From contig NZ_BOOZ01000034.1 of NCBI RefSeq assembly GCF_016863495.1, positions 1 to 64,000 on the forward strand: a DNA stretch of 64,000 bases, read 5' to 3'. Positions within the stretch are counted from its first letter, which is position 1. Each line of letters starts with the position of its first letter. This DNA is from Micromonospora andamanensis (GTDB lineage: Bacteria; Actinomycetota; Actinomycetes; Mycobacteriales; Micromonosporaceae). Position numbers and translations under genes: made by a program. Under the pieces are notes generated by a model that saw only the letters and a list, made by a program, of their open reading frames with translations, ran no database searches and was not told where the DNA came from. Of the stretch, positions 1 to 7,651 are shown piece after piece.

Positions 1-807
1 AGGCATCCGCAGCCCCCGCTGCCGCACCGCCTCGTACACGCCCAACGCCATCTGGTCACTCGACGCGAAGATCGCCGTCGGCGGCTCGGTGAGCCCCAGC
101 AACCGCACCCCACCGGAGAACCCGGCCTCGTGGTAGAAGTTGCCCGCCTGGATCAATCGGTCGTCGATCGGGATCCCGGCGGCTTCCAGGGCCGCCCGGT
201 AGCCGTCCATCCGCGCCCGGCTGCACATCAACTGCGGCGGCCCGGCGATGAACCCGATCCGCCGGTGCCCCAGCCCGATCAGATACTCCGTCGCCCGCAG
301 GCTGCCCGCCCAGTTCGTGGCGCCGATGGTCGGCGCGTCCTGAGCCGGTACCCCGGCCGGATCGACGATCACGGCCGGGATGTTCAACCGGCGCAACTCC
401 GCCTGCTGCGGCGGTTCGAGGGTGGAGGTCACGAAGATGACCCCCTCCGTGGACCGGGTCCGGATGTTGTCCAGCCACTGTTTGGCAGAGGAGGAGCGTC
501 GGTGGATGGCCGACACCACGGTGCCCACCCCCGCGGCGTGCGCCACATCCTCCACACCCCGGATGATCTCCACCGCCCACGGACTGTCCAGATCGTTGAA
601 GACCAGGTCCACCAACCCCGAACTCGCCCGCATACTCGGCGGCCGACGCCGGTAACCATGCCGCGTCAGCAACTCCTCCACCCGCTCACGGGTCTGCGGA
701 GCCACATCCGAACGACCATTGATCACCCGGGACACCGTCGGCACCGACACCCCCGCCAGGCGGGCGATGGCCGCGATGGTCACTGTCCGGTTGTCGTTGG
801 CAGCCAT
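1..807 (-). CDS. LacI-family transcriptional regulator of the xylan locus (3' end outside window)
   Basis: Sugar-responsive repressor, 269 residues visible; the C-terminus lies beyond base 1. The N-terminal helix-turn-helix reads TIAAIARLAGVSVPTVSRVI, followed by the LacI hinge (ELLTRHGYRR) and a periplasmic-binding-protein-like effector domain (LGHRRIGFIAGP, PTAIFASSDQMALGVYEA). The ATG at 807 is preceded by GAAAGGAAGG. It sits 92 bp downstream of a sugar-binding lipoprotein gene on the same strand and near GH43 and GH10 genes, so it probably controls xylan or xylo-oligosaccharide use through the AAGTTT-core operators described below. Effector and operator assignment are inference; the family call is secure. 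Confidence 0.9.
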   Translation of the reverse strand, partial: MAANDNRTVTIAAIARLAGVSVPTVSRVINGRSDVAPQTRERVEELLTRHGYRRRPPSMRASSGLVDLVFNDLDSPWAVEIIRGVEDVAHAAGVGTVVSAIHRRSSSAKQWLDNIRTRSTEGVIFVTSTLEPPQQAELRRLNIPAVIVDPAGVPAQDAPTIGATNWAGSLRATEYLIGLGHRRIGFIAGPPQLMCSRARMDGYRAALEAAGIPIDDRLIQAGNFYHEAGFSGGVRLLGLTEPPTAIFASSDQMALGVYEAVRQRGLRMP

Positions 808-899
808 GCGCCCTTCCTTTCTCGCTCATCCCTTGACACTGCCGGCGGGGGGCGCCGACGAGCTGGCGTTCGGCTCCGACACGGGCCGAGCGCCGCCCG
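808..899 (-). pseudogene. Possible remnant of an ABC permease C-terminus
   Basis: The 92-bp gap between the binding-protein gene and the LacI gene contains, on the minus strand, an open frame ending PPAGSVKG and TGA at 828-830. A C-terminus of the type G-x-V-K-G/S is common in MalG-type sugar permeases (cebG in this window ends GAVKS). No permease gene remains beside the binding protein. The tail may be a deletion scar, but it is so short that chance cannot be excluded. Confidence 0.25.
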
Positions 900-2192
900 C
901 TACTGCTTCTTCGCGACCCGGGTGATGTCCTTGACGATCTGGTCCGGCTGCTTCGTGCCGGCGATCAGCTGGGCCACGCTCTCGTTGACCTGCTGACCCA
1001 CCGCCGGCGGGTACGCCTGGTCGAGATAGAGCTGGAAGCCGGTGGCGATGCCCAGGTTGGCCGCCACGACCTGGTTGTTCAGATCCTTGATCCCGCCGGC
1101 CGCGGCCTGGTTGGTGGGCAGCACCGCACCGGTCTGGGCGGCCCGGCGCTGGTTGCGTGCCTGCAGCAGCGTCCGCAGGAAGTCCACAGTGGCGGCCGGC
1201 GCGTCACGACCGACCACGAAGCCGTTGCCGCCCCCGAACGCGTCGGTGACCGAGCCCTTGCCATCCTCGACCGCCGGGAAGGGGAAGAACGCGAGCCGGT
1301 CACCGAGCCCGCGCTTGCTTGTCGAGGAGGAGGCCTGCACCGACGGTGCCCACTGGCCCATCAGCTCCATGGCGGCGTCCTCGTTGCCCATCGTGGCGGC
1401 CTGCCCGGTGTCGGAGCCGTACTCCGCACGCAGGTAGCCCTTCTGGAAGGGCTGCATGTCGACAAGTTCCCGGAGCCGCTCACCGGCGGCGATGAAGACC
1501 GGGGTGTTGAAGTTGCGGTCCTCGGCCGCGCGCTGCAGCGCTTCCAGGCCGCCGATCCGCATCGCCAGGTACGCCCAGTAGTAGTGCCCGGGCCACTTGT
1601 CCTTGCCGCCGAGCGCGATCGGGGCGATGTTGACAGCCTTGAGCTTGGTCACCACCCCCAGCAGTTCGCTCCAGGTCTTCGGCGGCGTCTCGATGCCGGC
1701 CTTGGCGAAGTGGTCCCGGTTGTACCAGAAGCCGACCATGCCGATGTCGAACGGGATTCCGTAGATCTTGTCGTTCACCGTGTACGGCTGCAACGAGGCG
1801 GGCAGCAACTGCCCGATCCATCCCTGGACCTCGTTCGTGATGTCCTTGACCAGGCCGGCCTCAACCTGCTGCTGCAGCGCGCCGCCGCCCCACGACTGGA
1901 ACAGGTCCGGTGGCATCGCCGCCTCGACCGCGCCGTTCAGCTTGGTCTTGAAAGCCTCGACCTCCAGCGGCTGCACCTCGACCGTGACGTTGTTGTGCAC
2001 GTTCTCGTACTGCCGTGCCAGATCAGCCCAGACGCTGAGCATCGGCTCGGCGTCCTGGACGTGCCACCATCTGATCTTCTGCGGGCTCGCGGAAGCGCCG
2101 CTGTCCCCATCCCCACAGGCGCCGAGCAGGAGCGCGCCGGCGCCCGCGCCGGCCAGCCCCAGCAACGACCGGCGGGAGAGGTGCGATGTCAT
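900..2192 (-). CDS. ABC sugar-binding lipoprotein (family 1 solute-binding protein)
   Basis: Extracellular solute-binding protein of 430 residues. The start MTSHLSRRSLLGLAG has a twin-arginine-like RR and a lipobox LLLGAC with the lipidated Cys at residue 26. The mature part has the usual SBP features (KIRWWHVQDAEP, NDKIYGIPFDIGMVGFWYN, GNGFVVG). It probably captures xylo-oligosaccharides or another plant sugar, judging from the divergent GH43 and the nearby GH10 gene. The start ATG has GAAGGGA upstream. No permease genes are adjacent in the window: downstream comes only the LacI gene, so it is an orphan unless permeases lie further left or elsewhere. Substrate is inference. Confidence 0.88.
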   Translation of the reverse strand: MTSHLSRRSLLGLAGAGAGALLLGACGDGDSGASASPQKIRWWHVQDAEPMLSVWADLARQYENVHNNVTVEVQPLEVEAFKTKLNGAVEAAMPPDLFQSWGGGALQQQVEAGLVKDITNEVQGWIGQLLPASLQPYTVNDKIYGIPFDIGMVGFWYNRDHFAKAGIETPPKTWSELLGVVTKLKAVNIAPIALGGKDKWPGHYYWAYLAMRIGGLEALQRAAEDRNFNTPVFIAAGERLRELVDMQPFQKGYLRAEYGSDTGQAATMGNEDAAMELMGQWAPSVQASSSTSKRGLGDRLAFFPFPAVEDGKGSVTDAFGGGNGFVVGRDAPAATVDFLRTLLQARNQRRAAQTGAVLPTNQAAAGGIKDLNNQVVAANLGIATGFQLYLDQAYPPAVGQQVNESVAQLIAGTKQPDQIVKDITRVAKKQ

Positions 2193-2443
2193 GGTTCATC
2201 CCTTCGGGAGGCGTAATGCACGGAGGGAGCACCACCGCGATCAGCGGCGGTCATGAAAACGGGATCGCAAGTTTCGCTTCGATACCGGTATTTTCGATGT
2301 GATGGCCGGCACGTTACGACGGCTTTGCGCCGCCGGTCAAGGGGGTGTCGCGAGCCGACGCGAGCCGATACCGTGAGCGCAATCTTGGCACTTCCGGAGT
2401 ATTTCCGGGAAAAAACCGGGATCGTGACCTGAAGGAGTCGAAC
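2193..2443. promoter_or_regulatory. Divergent control region between binding protein and GH43 gene
   Basis: The region holds several symmetrical words: GCAAGTTTCGC at 2267-2277, the perfect palindrome ATACCGGTAT at 2282-2291, and CCGGAGTATTTCCGG at 2394-2408. The first shares the AAGTTTC core with the boxes before the GH10 gene and resembles the CGAAAnTTTCG operator reported for Streptomyces xylan genes. Likely operators for the LacI protein at 1-807; binding is inferred. Confidence 0.5.
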
Positions 2444-4066
2444 ATGTCGACCGAGATCGCAGACGTGGCTATCGCCCGGTCGATCCGCAACCCCGTCCTC
2501 ACCGGCTTCCATCCCGACCCGTCCATCCTGCGGGTCGACGACGACTACTATCTGGCGACCTCGACCTTCGAGTGGTACCCGGGCGTCCGGGTGCACCACT
2601 CGAAGGATCTCGTCCACTGGCGGGAACTGGGCGGGATCATCACCGAACGCCGCCTGCTCGACCTGCGCGGCTGCGGCGACTCCAACGGGATCTGGGCGCC
2701 CGACCTGACGTACCACGACGGACTGTTCCACCTTGTCTACAGCGACGTCGCCAGCTTCGCCAGCGGGTACTGGGACGCGCAGAACTTCCTCACCACCGCG
2801 CCGACCATCACGGGACCGTGGTCGGACCCGGTACGGCTGCACTCGCACGGCTTCGACGCCGCGCTGTTCCATGACGACGACGGCACCTCCTGGCTGTTGG
2901 CGATGAGCGCCGACTGGCGGCCGGGCCGCGACCGCTTCGGTGGCATCGAGATTCAGCAGTATGACCCGGCCCGGCGGCAACTGGTCGGCCGACCCCGGAT
3001 CATCTTCACCGGCACCGATGTCGGGCTGACCGAGGGACCACACATCTACCGGCACGACGGCTGGTACTGGCTGGTCACCGCCGAGGGCGGCACCAGCTGG
3101 GAGCACCAGGTCACTGTCGCGCGGTCGCGCGACCTGTTCGGACCGTACGAGGTGGACCCGGCCGGACCGCTGCTCACCTCGGTCGGCCGGCCGGACCTGA
3201 CGCTGCAGAAGGCCGGCCACGGCAGCCTGGTCCGCACCCAGCGTGGCGAGTGGTACCTGGCGCATCTGGTGGCCCGGCCGTACACGCCGCTCGGCAACTG
3301 TGTCCTCGGGCGGGAGACCGCACTACAGAAGGTGGAGTGGCCGACGGGAGGCTGGCCGTGCGTCTCCGGTCGCGTTCCGGCCGACGAGATCCCCGCCCCG
3401 GACCTGCCGGCCCATCCGTGGCCCGACGAGTCGCCCACCGACCACTTCGACGGCCCACTGCTGGGCGCCGGCTGGTCGACCCTGCGCCGGCCGGCGACGG
3501 ACGACTGGATCGACATGCGCTCCCGCCCGTCGCACCTGCGCGTGCACGGTGGTCAGTCCCCGGTCGGTAAGCAGACGCCGAGCCTGGTGGCGCGGCCCGT
3601 GGGTGCGGTCCGCTGCTCACTGGAGACCGTCGTCGAGTTCGACCCGGGCGACTACCGGCACCTGGCGGGCATCACCGGCTACTACAACACCGAGAACTGG
3701 CACCACTTCTACCTGACCCGGGCCGACGACGGCCGGTCCGTACTGGAGTTGCTCAGCTGCGACGGCGGTCGCCGCACCGCGTACCCGCAGCTGACCGTCG
3801 ACACCGGCGGCCGACTGCGGGTGGGCCTGCGGGTCACCTTCGACGGTCCGGCCCTGCGCTTCGCGTACGACCTGGGGGAAGGCTGGCAGCAACTGCCTGT
3901 GGAGCTGGACGCGACGATCCTCTCCGACGAGCACGCGGCCAGGATCACCGACGGCGAGCCGGCGGCCTGGGGCTTCACCGGCGCTCTGCTGGGCCTCTGG
4001 GTGCAGGACATCGGCGGTGACGGTCGCTTCGCGGACTTCGACCACGCCACCTATCTCGAACACTGA
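2444..4066 (+). CDS. GH43 beta-xylosidase / alpha-L-arabinofuranosidase
   Basis: Glycoside hydrolase of 540 residues without a signal peptide, so probably cytoplasmic and acting on imported oligosaccharides. The N-terminal five-bladed propeller shows the GH43 residues: HPDPSI with the general base Asp25, the Asp of SHGFDAALF (Asp138, pKa modulator) and the general acid Glu197 in LTEGPHIY. The C-terminal third (from about residue 330) is the beta-sandwich found behind GH43 beta-xylosidases (GYYNTENWHHFYLT, WGFTGALLGLWVQD). The start at 2444 is chosen because GAAGGAG lies just upstream; an in-frame ATG 33 codons earlier lacks one. Divergent from the binding-protein gene. Whether xylose or arabinose is the main product cannot be told. 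Confidence 0.9.
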   Translation: MSTEIADVAIARSIRNPVLTGFHPDPSILRVDDDYYLATSTFEWYPGVRVHHSKDLVHWRELGGIITERRLLDLRGCGDSNGIWAPDLTYHDGLFHLVYSDVASFASGYWDAQNFLTTAPTITGPWSDPVRLHSHGFDAALFHDDDGTSWLLAMSADWRPGRDRFGGIEIQQYDPARRQLVGRPRIIFTGTDVGLTEGPHIYRHDGWYWLVTAEGGTSWEHQVTVARSRDLFGPYEVDPAGPLLTSVGRPDLTLQKAGHGSLVRTQRGEWYLAHLVARPYTPLGNCVLGRETALQKVEWPTGGWPCVSGRVPADEIPAPDLPAHPWPDESPTDHFDGPLLGAGWSTLRRPATDDWIDMRSRPSHLRVHGGQSPVGKQTPSLVARPVGAVRCSLETVVEFDPGDYRHLAGITGYYNTENWHHFYLTRADDGRSVLELLSCDGGRRTAYPQLTVDTGGRLRVGLRVTFDGPALRFAYDLGEGWQQLPVELDATILSDEHAARITDGEPAAWGFTGALLGLWVQDIGGDGRFADFDHATYLEH

Positions 4067-4232
4067 CCCGGTCGGCCGACGGTGTGCGCCGTCCGCCGAT
4101 CGACCCGCTGCCGGCGGGCCCTCGACCCGGGCCGGCTCGACCCCGTCACGGAACCCGCGGGAGCGAGCCGGCCCGGCCAGCTTCCCGGATGTGTCAGGAG
4201 GTTGACCGGCCGCCCCGGGAGCGGAGCTGTAT

Positions 4233-4246
4233 CCGGAAGTTTCCGG
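4233..4246. promoter_or_regulatory. Operator-like inverted repeat, box 1
   Basis: CCGGAA-GT-TTCCGG is a perfect 6-bp inverted repeat with a 2-bp centre. It resembles the Streptomyces xylanase operator CGAAAnTTTCG in its AAGTTTC centre. Box 2 (4286-4299) starts exactly 53 bp further on. Confidence 0.55.
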
Positions 4247-4285
4247 TTGGAAACTGGACGTTCCAGCAGTGCCCACGGCCCACTT

Positions 4286-4299
4286 CCGGAAGTTTTCGT
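4286..4299. promoter_or_regulatory. Operator-like repeat, box 2
   Basis: CCGGAAGTTTTCGT repeats the left 10 bases of box 1 and also forms the perfect palindrome CTTCCGGAAG (4283-4292). It ends 2 bp before the -35 hexamer of the xylanase promoter. A weaker relative, CCGGAAAAATATCGG, lies at 4356-4370 downstream of the predicted transcription start. Confidence 0.5.
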
Positions 4300-4301
4300 G
4301 G

Positions 4302-4331
4302 TTGACTGCGGCCATCGACGGGCCCTAACGT
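4302..4331 (+). promoter_or_regulatory. Predicted promoter of the GH10 xylanase
   Basis: TTGACT (4302-4307), 18-nt spacer, TAACGT (4326-4331). It lies between operator-like boxes on both sides, as expected of a repressor-controlled promoter. Confidence 0.5.
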
Positions 4332-4495
4332 TTCGGCCAAGTTACCGATCGACATCCGGAAAAATATCGGTGCCCTCCGCGACCATCTGACGGTCCGGTC
4401 ACGGCACCGTTCACCGCTGCCAACCTGCTCAGCACCGGCCCGGAACCTGCACTTCATGATCGACATCTGTCGATTGAAGACCGAGAGGAACGCAG

Positions 4496-5689
4496 ATGAA
4501 GTTGAGACGGTGGATGACCGTAGGCGCGGTCGCCGTCGCGACCGTGACGACGTTGAACATGGTGCCGGCGACCGCCGGCCGACCGTACGACCCGACCGCG
4601 CAGACCTTGGGCGCCCTCGGCCTGCGCCACGGCCTGCAGATCGGCACCGCGGTCAGCGCGGACGCCCTCAACGACACCGCCGACCCGGAATACCGCAAGA
4701 TCACGGCATCCGAGTTCGTCTCGGTCACCGCCGAGAACGCGATGAAGTGGGAGAGCCTCGAACCCACCCGCGGCACCTACAACTGGGGCCCGGCCGACCA
4801 GCTCGTCGAGTTCGCCAAGCGCAACCGGCAGAGCGTACGGGGTCACGTGCTCGTCTGGCACAACCAGCTGCCGCAGTGGCTGACCGAAGGGGTCGCCGAC
4901 GGCTCCATCAGCAAGCAGGAGCTACGCGACCTGCTGCGCAAGCACATCACCACTGTGGTCAAGCGCTACAAGGGCAAGATCTGGCAGTGGGACGTCGTCA
5001 ACGAGGCGGTGAGTGACCCCTGGGACAACCCGCCGACCCTGCACTACAAGGGCTTCTGGGCGCAGAACCTCGGCCCCGGCTACCTCGCTGACGCGTTCCG
5101 GTGGGCCCGCGCCGCCGACCCGAAGGCGCTGCTGTTCTACAACGACTACAACATCGAGGCGTTCGGCTCCGGCAACCCGGCCGACGACAAGACCCAGTTC
5201 GTCTACGACATGGTCAAGCGGCTGCGCGCCCAGGGCGTACCCATCGACGGTGTCGGCGCCCAGGGCCACCTCGGCACCCAGTACGGCAACTTCAGCACCT
5301 TCCAGGTGACCGAGGCGCTGAAGAAGTTCACAGCGCTCGGGGTGGCGACCGCGTTCACCGAGGTCGACGTCCGTAGCCAGATGACCGAGGCCGTCCAGGC
5401 CGGCAACTCCGAGGAGATCAACCCCAGGTTGCAGGCGTCGGCCGCCAACCACAGCGTGCTGATGAAGGCCTGCCTGGCGGTGCGCAGCTGCCTGTCGTAC
5501 ACCGTCTGGGGTTTCAGCGACAAGCACTCCTGGGTGCCGGGTTGGTTCGAGGACCCGCCTGAGGGTCTGGCCACCATCATGGACGAGAACTACCAGCCCA
5601 AGCTGGCCTATCACGAGATCAAGTCTGACCTGATCCTCGCCGGCCCGCCGTACGTCCTGCCCCGCATCGCAGCCAAGCCCCGCCGCTGA
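4496..5689 (+). CDS. Secreted GH10 endo-1,4-beta-xylanase
   Basis: Endo-xylanase of 397 residues that cuts the xylan backbone outside the cell. Residues 1-28 form a signal peptide (MKLRRWMTVG...NMVPATAG). The catalytic barrel has the GH10 acid/base Glu160 in WDVVNEAVSDP and the nucleophile Glu279 in AFTEVDVR; WHNQLPQW and the C-terminal TVWGFSDKHSW are also typical. It ends soon after the barrel, so it has no CBM13 or CBM2, unlike many Streptomyces xylanases. GAGAGGAA precedes the ATG. A strong terminator follows at 5729-5763. Transcription probably depends on the TTGACT/TAACGT promoter and the boxes at 4233-4299. Confidence 0.94.
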   Translation: MKLRRWMTVGAVAVATVTTLNMVPATAGRPYDPTAQTLGALGLRHGLQIGTAVSADALNDTADPEYRKITASEFVSVTAENAMKWESLEPTRGTYNWGPADQLVEFAKRNRQSVRGHVLVWHNQLPQWLTEGVADGSISKQELRDLLRKHITTVVKRYKGKIWQWDVVNEAVSDPWDNPPTLHYKGFWAQNLGPGYLADAFRWARAADPKALLFYNDYNIEAFGSGNPADDKTQFVYDMVKRLRAQGVPIDGVGAQGHLGTQYGNFSTFQVTEALKKFTALGVATAFTEVDVRSQMTEAVQAGNSEEINPRLQASAANHSVLMKACLAVRSCLSYTVWGFSDKHSWVPGWFEDPPEGLATIMDENYQPKLAYHEIKSDLILAGPPYVLPRIAAKPRR

Positions 5690-5728
5690 CGTTCGTCACG
5701 GCGGGCGGACCAGCCATCCACCACCAGC

Positions 5729-5763
5729 GGGCCGTGCGGGGCGTCAACCGCCCCGCACGGCCC
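5729..5763 (+). terminator. Terminator after xylanase
   Basis: Perfect 15-bp stem GGGCCGTGCGGGGCG / CGCCCCGCACGGCCC with a 5-nt loop, 40 bp after the xylanase stop and 22 bp before the next start codon. Confidence 0.75.
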
Positions 5764-5784
5764 ACCCAGCGGAAGGTCCGAACG

Positions 5785-6453
5785 ATGTCGTCAATCACGC
5801 AGCCCCTGCGTCCACCGCGTGCCGCGCCCGGGCCGGGCACCGGCCCGCCGCCGGTACGGCCCACCGAGGTGATCGGCACCGAGCGGGCCGTGTGCCTCAC
5901 CTTCGACGACGGACCGCACCCGGAACACACCCCGCACCTGCTCGACATCCTGGCCGCCCACCATGTCCGGGCGGTCTTCTTCGTGCAGGGCGATCGCGTC
6001 ATCGAGCACCCCGACCTGGTACGCCGGATCGCCGCGGCCGGCCACGCGCTCGGCAACCACAGCATGCACCACGACGACATGGCCTCCTGGACTGCCGGCC
6101 GGATCGCCTCCGACCTGCTGGAGACCAACGCGGTCATCCGGCACGCCGTCCCGCACGCCCGGGTCCCCTACTTCCGGGCACCCTACGGCGCCTGGGGCCA
6201 GACTCCCGGCGTGGCGACGGCGCTCGGGATGCGGCCGATGGGGTGGCGGCTCGCCGTGACGGACTGGGAGCCACCCGGCACCGACGAGCTGCTGCGACGC
6301 CTGATCGAGGGCGTGGCACCGGGCGCTGTGGTGCTGCTGCACGACGGCGGCGGCGACCGCAGCCAGACCGTCGACGCCGTCGACCGGGCCATCCCGACCC
6401 TGCTCGCCGACGGTTGGCGCTTCGCCCTGCCCGCCAGCGCGGACGGGCGCTGA
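5785..6453 (+). CDS. Polysaccharide deacetylase (NodB/CE4 family)
   Basis: Deacetylase of 223 residues. The NodB fold motifs are present: TFDDGPHPEHTP (Asp41 catalytic base, Asp42 metal ligand), GNHSMHHDDM (His92 and His96, metal ligands), RAPYGAW and a late VVLLHDGGGDRS. CE4 enzymes remove acetyl groups from xylan, chitin or peptidoglycan; the neighbouring xylanase suggests acetyl-xylan. However, the proline-rich N-terminus (TQPLRPPRAAPGPG) has no obvious signal peptide or membrane segment. GGAAGG precedes the chosen ATG; the in-frame ATG 17 codons earlier lies in the right-hand part of the terminator stem. Substrate uncertain. Confidence 0.85.
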   Translation: MSSITQPLRPPRAAPGPGTGPPPVRPTEVIGTERAVCLTFDDGPHPEHTPHLLDILAAHHVRAVFFVQGDRVIEHPDLVRRIAAAGHALGNHSMHHDDMASWTAGRIASDLLETNAVIRHAVPHARVPYFRAPYGAWGQTPGVATALGMRPMGWRLAVTDWEPPGTDELLRRLIEGVAPGAVVLLHDGGGDRSQTVDAVDRAIPTLLADGWRFALPASADGR

Positions 6454-6475
6454 CGGCACCCGCCCGGCACGCAAC

Positions 6476-7552
6476 TCACCGCAGCAGGGACAGATCCGGC
6501 CCGGAGCCCGCCGGCGCGGATTCGCGCGGGACGTGCAGCGACAGGTCCGGGGACAGGGCGGCGAGGAAGTCCGGCGCGTCGAAGGCCGCGCCCGCCGACG
6601 CGACGCCGACGGTCCTGGTGCGGCCGGTGAGGATGCGGTCGACGGCCTCCACCGCGAGCGGCGCGCTTATCGCGTAGATGTCCTGACCGGTCGCCGCCAG
6701 CCGACGCGACGTACCGCCGGCGCGGACGAGAACGTCGACGACGAAGGTCTGCCCGGATCGGCCACGCCCGTCGACGACAGTCGGAGCCGACGTGTCCGCA
6801 GCGGACAGGTCCGCCGCCGCCGTGGCCGCCATGTAGGTGCGGACCAGGGGGACGGTCAGGTGGCTGGGCACGGTGACGACGTCGGCCATGGTGAAGTCCC
6901 CGATGACGCGTCGCGGGCCGAGCGGCGCCGGGAAGGGCCATTGCAGGGTCGGCAGCGCGTCGTCGTGGTATTCCAGCTTCCCGCCGGTGTAGCGGACCCG
7001 GCGGTGACCGCGCCGCTGTGCCGACACCGATCCCGAGGCGCGGGTTCCGGCGGTGGGCCGCCAGTTGCTCAGACCGTAGGCGACGTGCACCTCGTCCGCC
7101 GCCGACCAGTCATCCATGACCGTGGTCACCAGCAGGTCGCCGAGACCGCCGAAGAAGGCCATCGCGGGGACCACCACGATGCCCGCGGCGCGGGCCGGCG
7201 CCGCGAAGTGCCGGAAGGTGTCGAGGTTCGCCTCGATCTCCGCCGCCACGTCGACGTACGGGATGCCGGCGCGCAGCGCCGCCGCCACCAGCGCGGCGGC
7301 GGTCGACGCGAACGGCCCGGCGCAGTTGATCACTGCGGTCGCGCCGCGCAACGCGCGGTCGAGGGAGGCCGGATCGTCGACCGACGCCTGCCGCGCTTCC
7401 AGCCCCGGTCGGGTGCGCGCCAGCGCCAGTAGCTTCTCCTCGTCGCGGCCGACAAGCAACGGCAGGTACCCGCGCTCGCCCAACTCATCGACCACGAACC
7501 GGCCGGTGTGTCCGTACGCGCCGAACACCGCCACCTGTGCGTCCGATCCCAT
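6476..7552 (-). CDS. Saccharopine-dehydrogenase-like NAD(P)-binding oxidoreductase
   Basis: Protein of 358 residues with an N-terminal Rossmann fold (VAVFGAYGHTGRFVVDEL, VINCAGPF, AFFGGLGDLL). It belongs to the saccharopine dehydrogenase / trans-acting enoyl reductase superfamily; the substrate cannot be read from sequence. GGGAG lies 5 nt before the ATG. Transcribed divergently from the GlxA-type regulator 99 bp away, which is its probable regulator. No membrane segments or fused domains seen. Confidence 0.75.
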   Translation of the reverse strand: MGSDAQVAVFGAYGHTGRFVVDELGERGYLPLLVGRDEEKLLALARTRPGLEARQASVDDPASLDRALRGATAVINCAGPFASTAAALVAAALRAGIPYVDVAAEIEANLDTFRHFAAPARAAGIVVVPAMAFFGGLGDLLVTTVMDDWSAADEVHVAYGLSNWRPTAGTRASGSVSAQRRGHRRVRYTGGKLEYHDDALPTLQWPFPAPLGPRRVIGDFTMADVVTVPSHLTVPLVRTYMAATAAADLSAADTSAPTVVDGRGRSGQTFVVDVLVRAGGTSRRLAATGQDIYAISAPLAVEAVDRILTGRTRTVGVASAGAAFDAPDFLAALSPDLSLHVPRESAPAGSGPDLSLLR

Positions 7553-7638
7553 GCCTGCTCCCTGCTCGAAGTGATCCTCCGGGCATCACTCTGTCGGGGT
7601 TCGTCCGGCGGCACGAGTGTCTGGAACGACACGACCCG

Positions 7639-7644
7639 TACAAT
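7639..7644 (+). promoter_or_regulatory. -10 box for a leaderless regulator transcript
   Basis: TACAAT ends 7 nt before the ATG at 7652, the usual geometry of actinobacterial leaderless genes. No convincing -35 or Shine-Dalgarno sequence. Confidence 0.45.
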
Positions 7645-7651
7645 TCCCGAC

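Larger units (their letters stand above)
4067..4495. other. 429-bp control region upstream of xylanase
   Basis: No gene is visible. The right half carries the operator boxes and the promoter listed separately; the left 150 bp shows only a weak GACGG/CCGTC hairpin after the GH43 stop. The messenger leader before the xylanase start would be about 158 nt. Confidence 0.6.
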
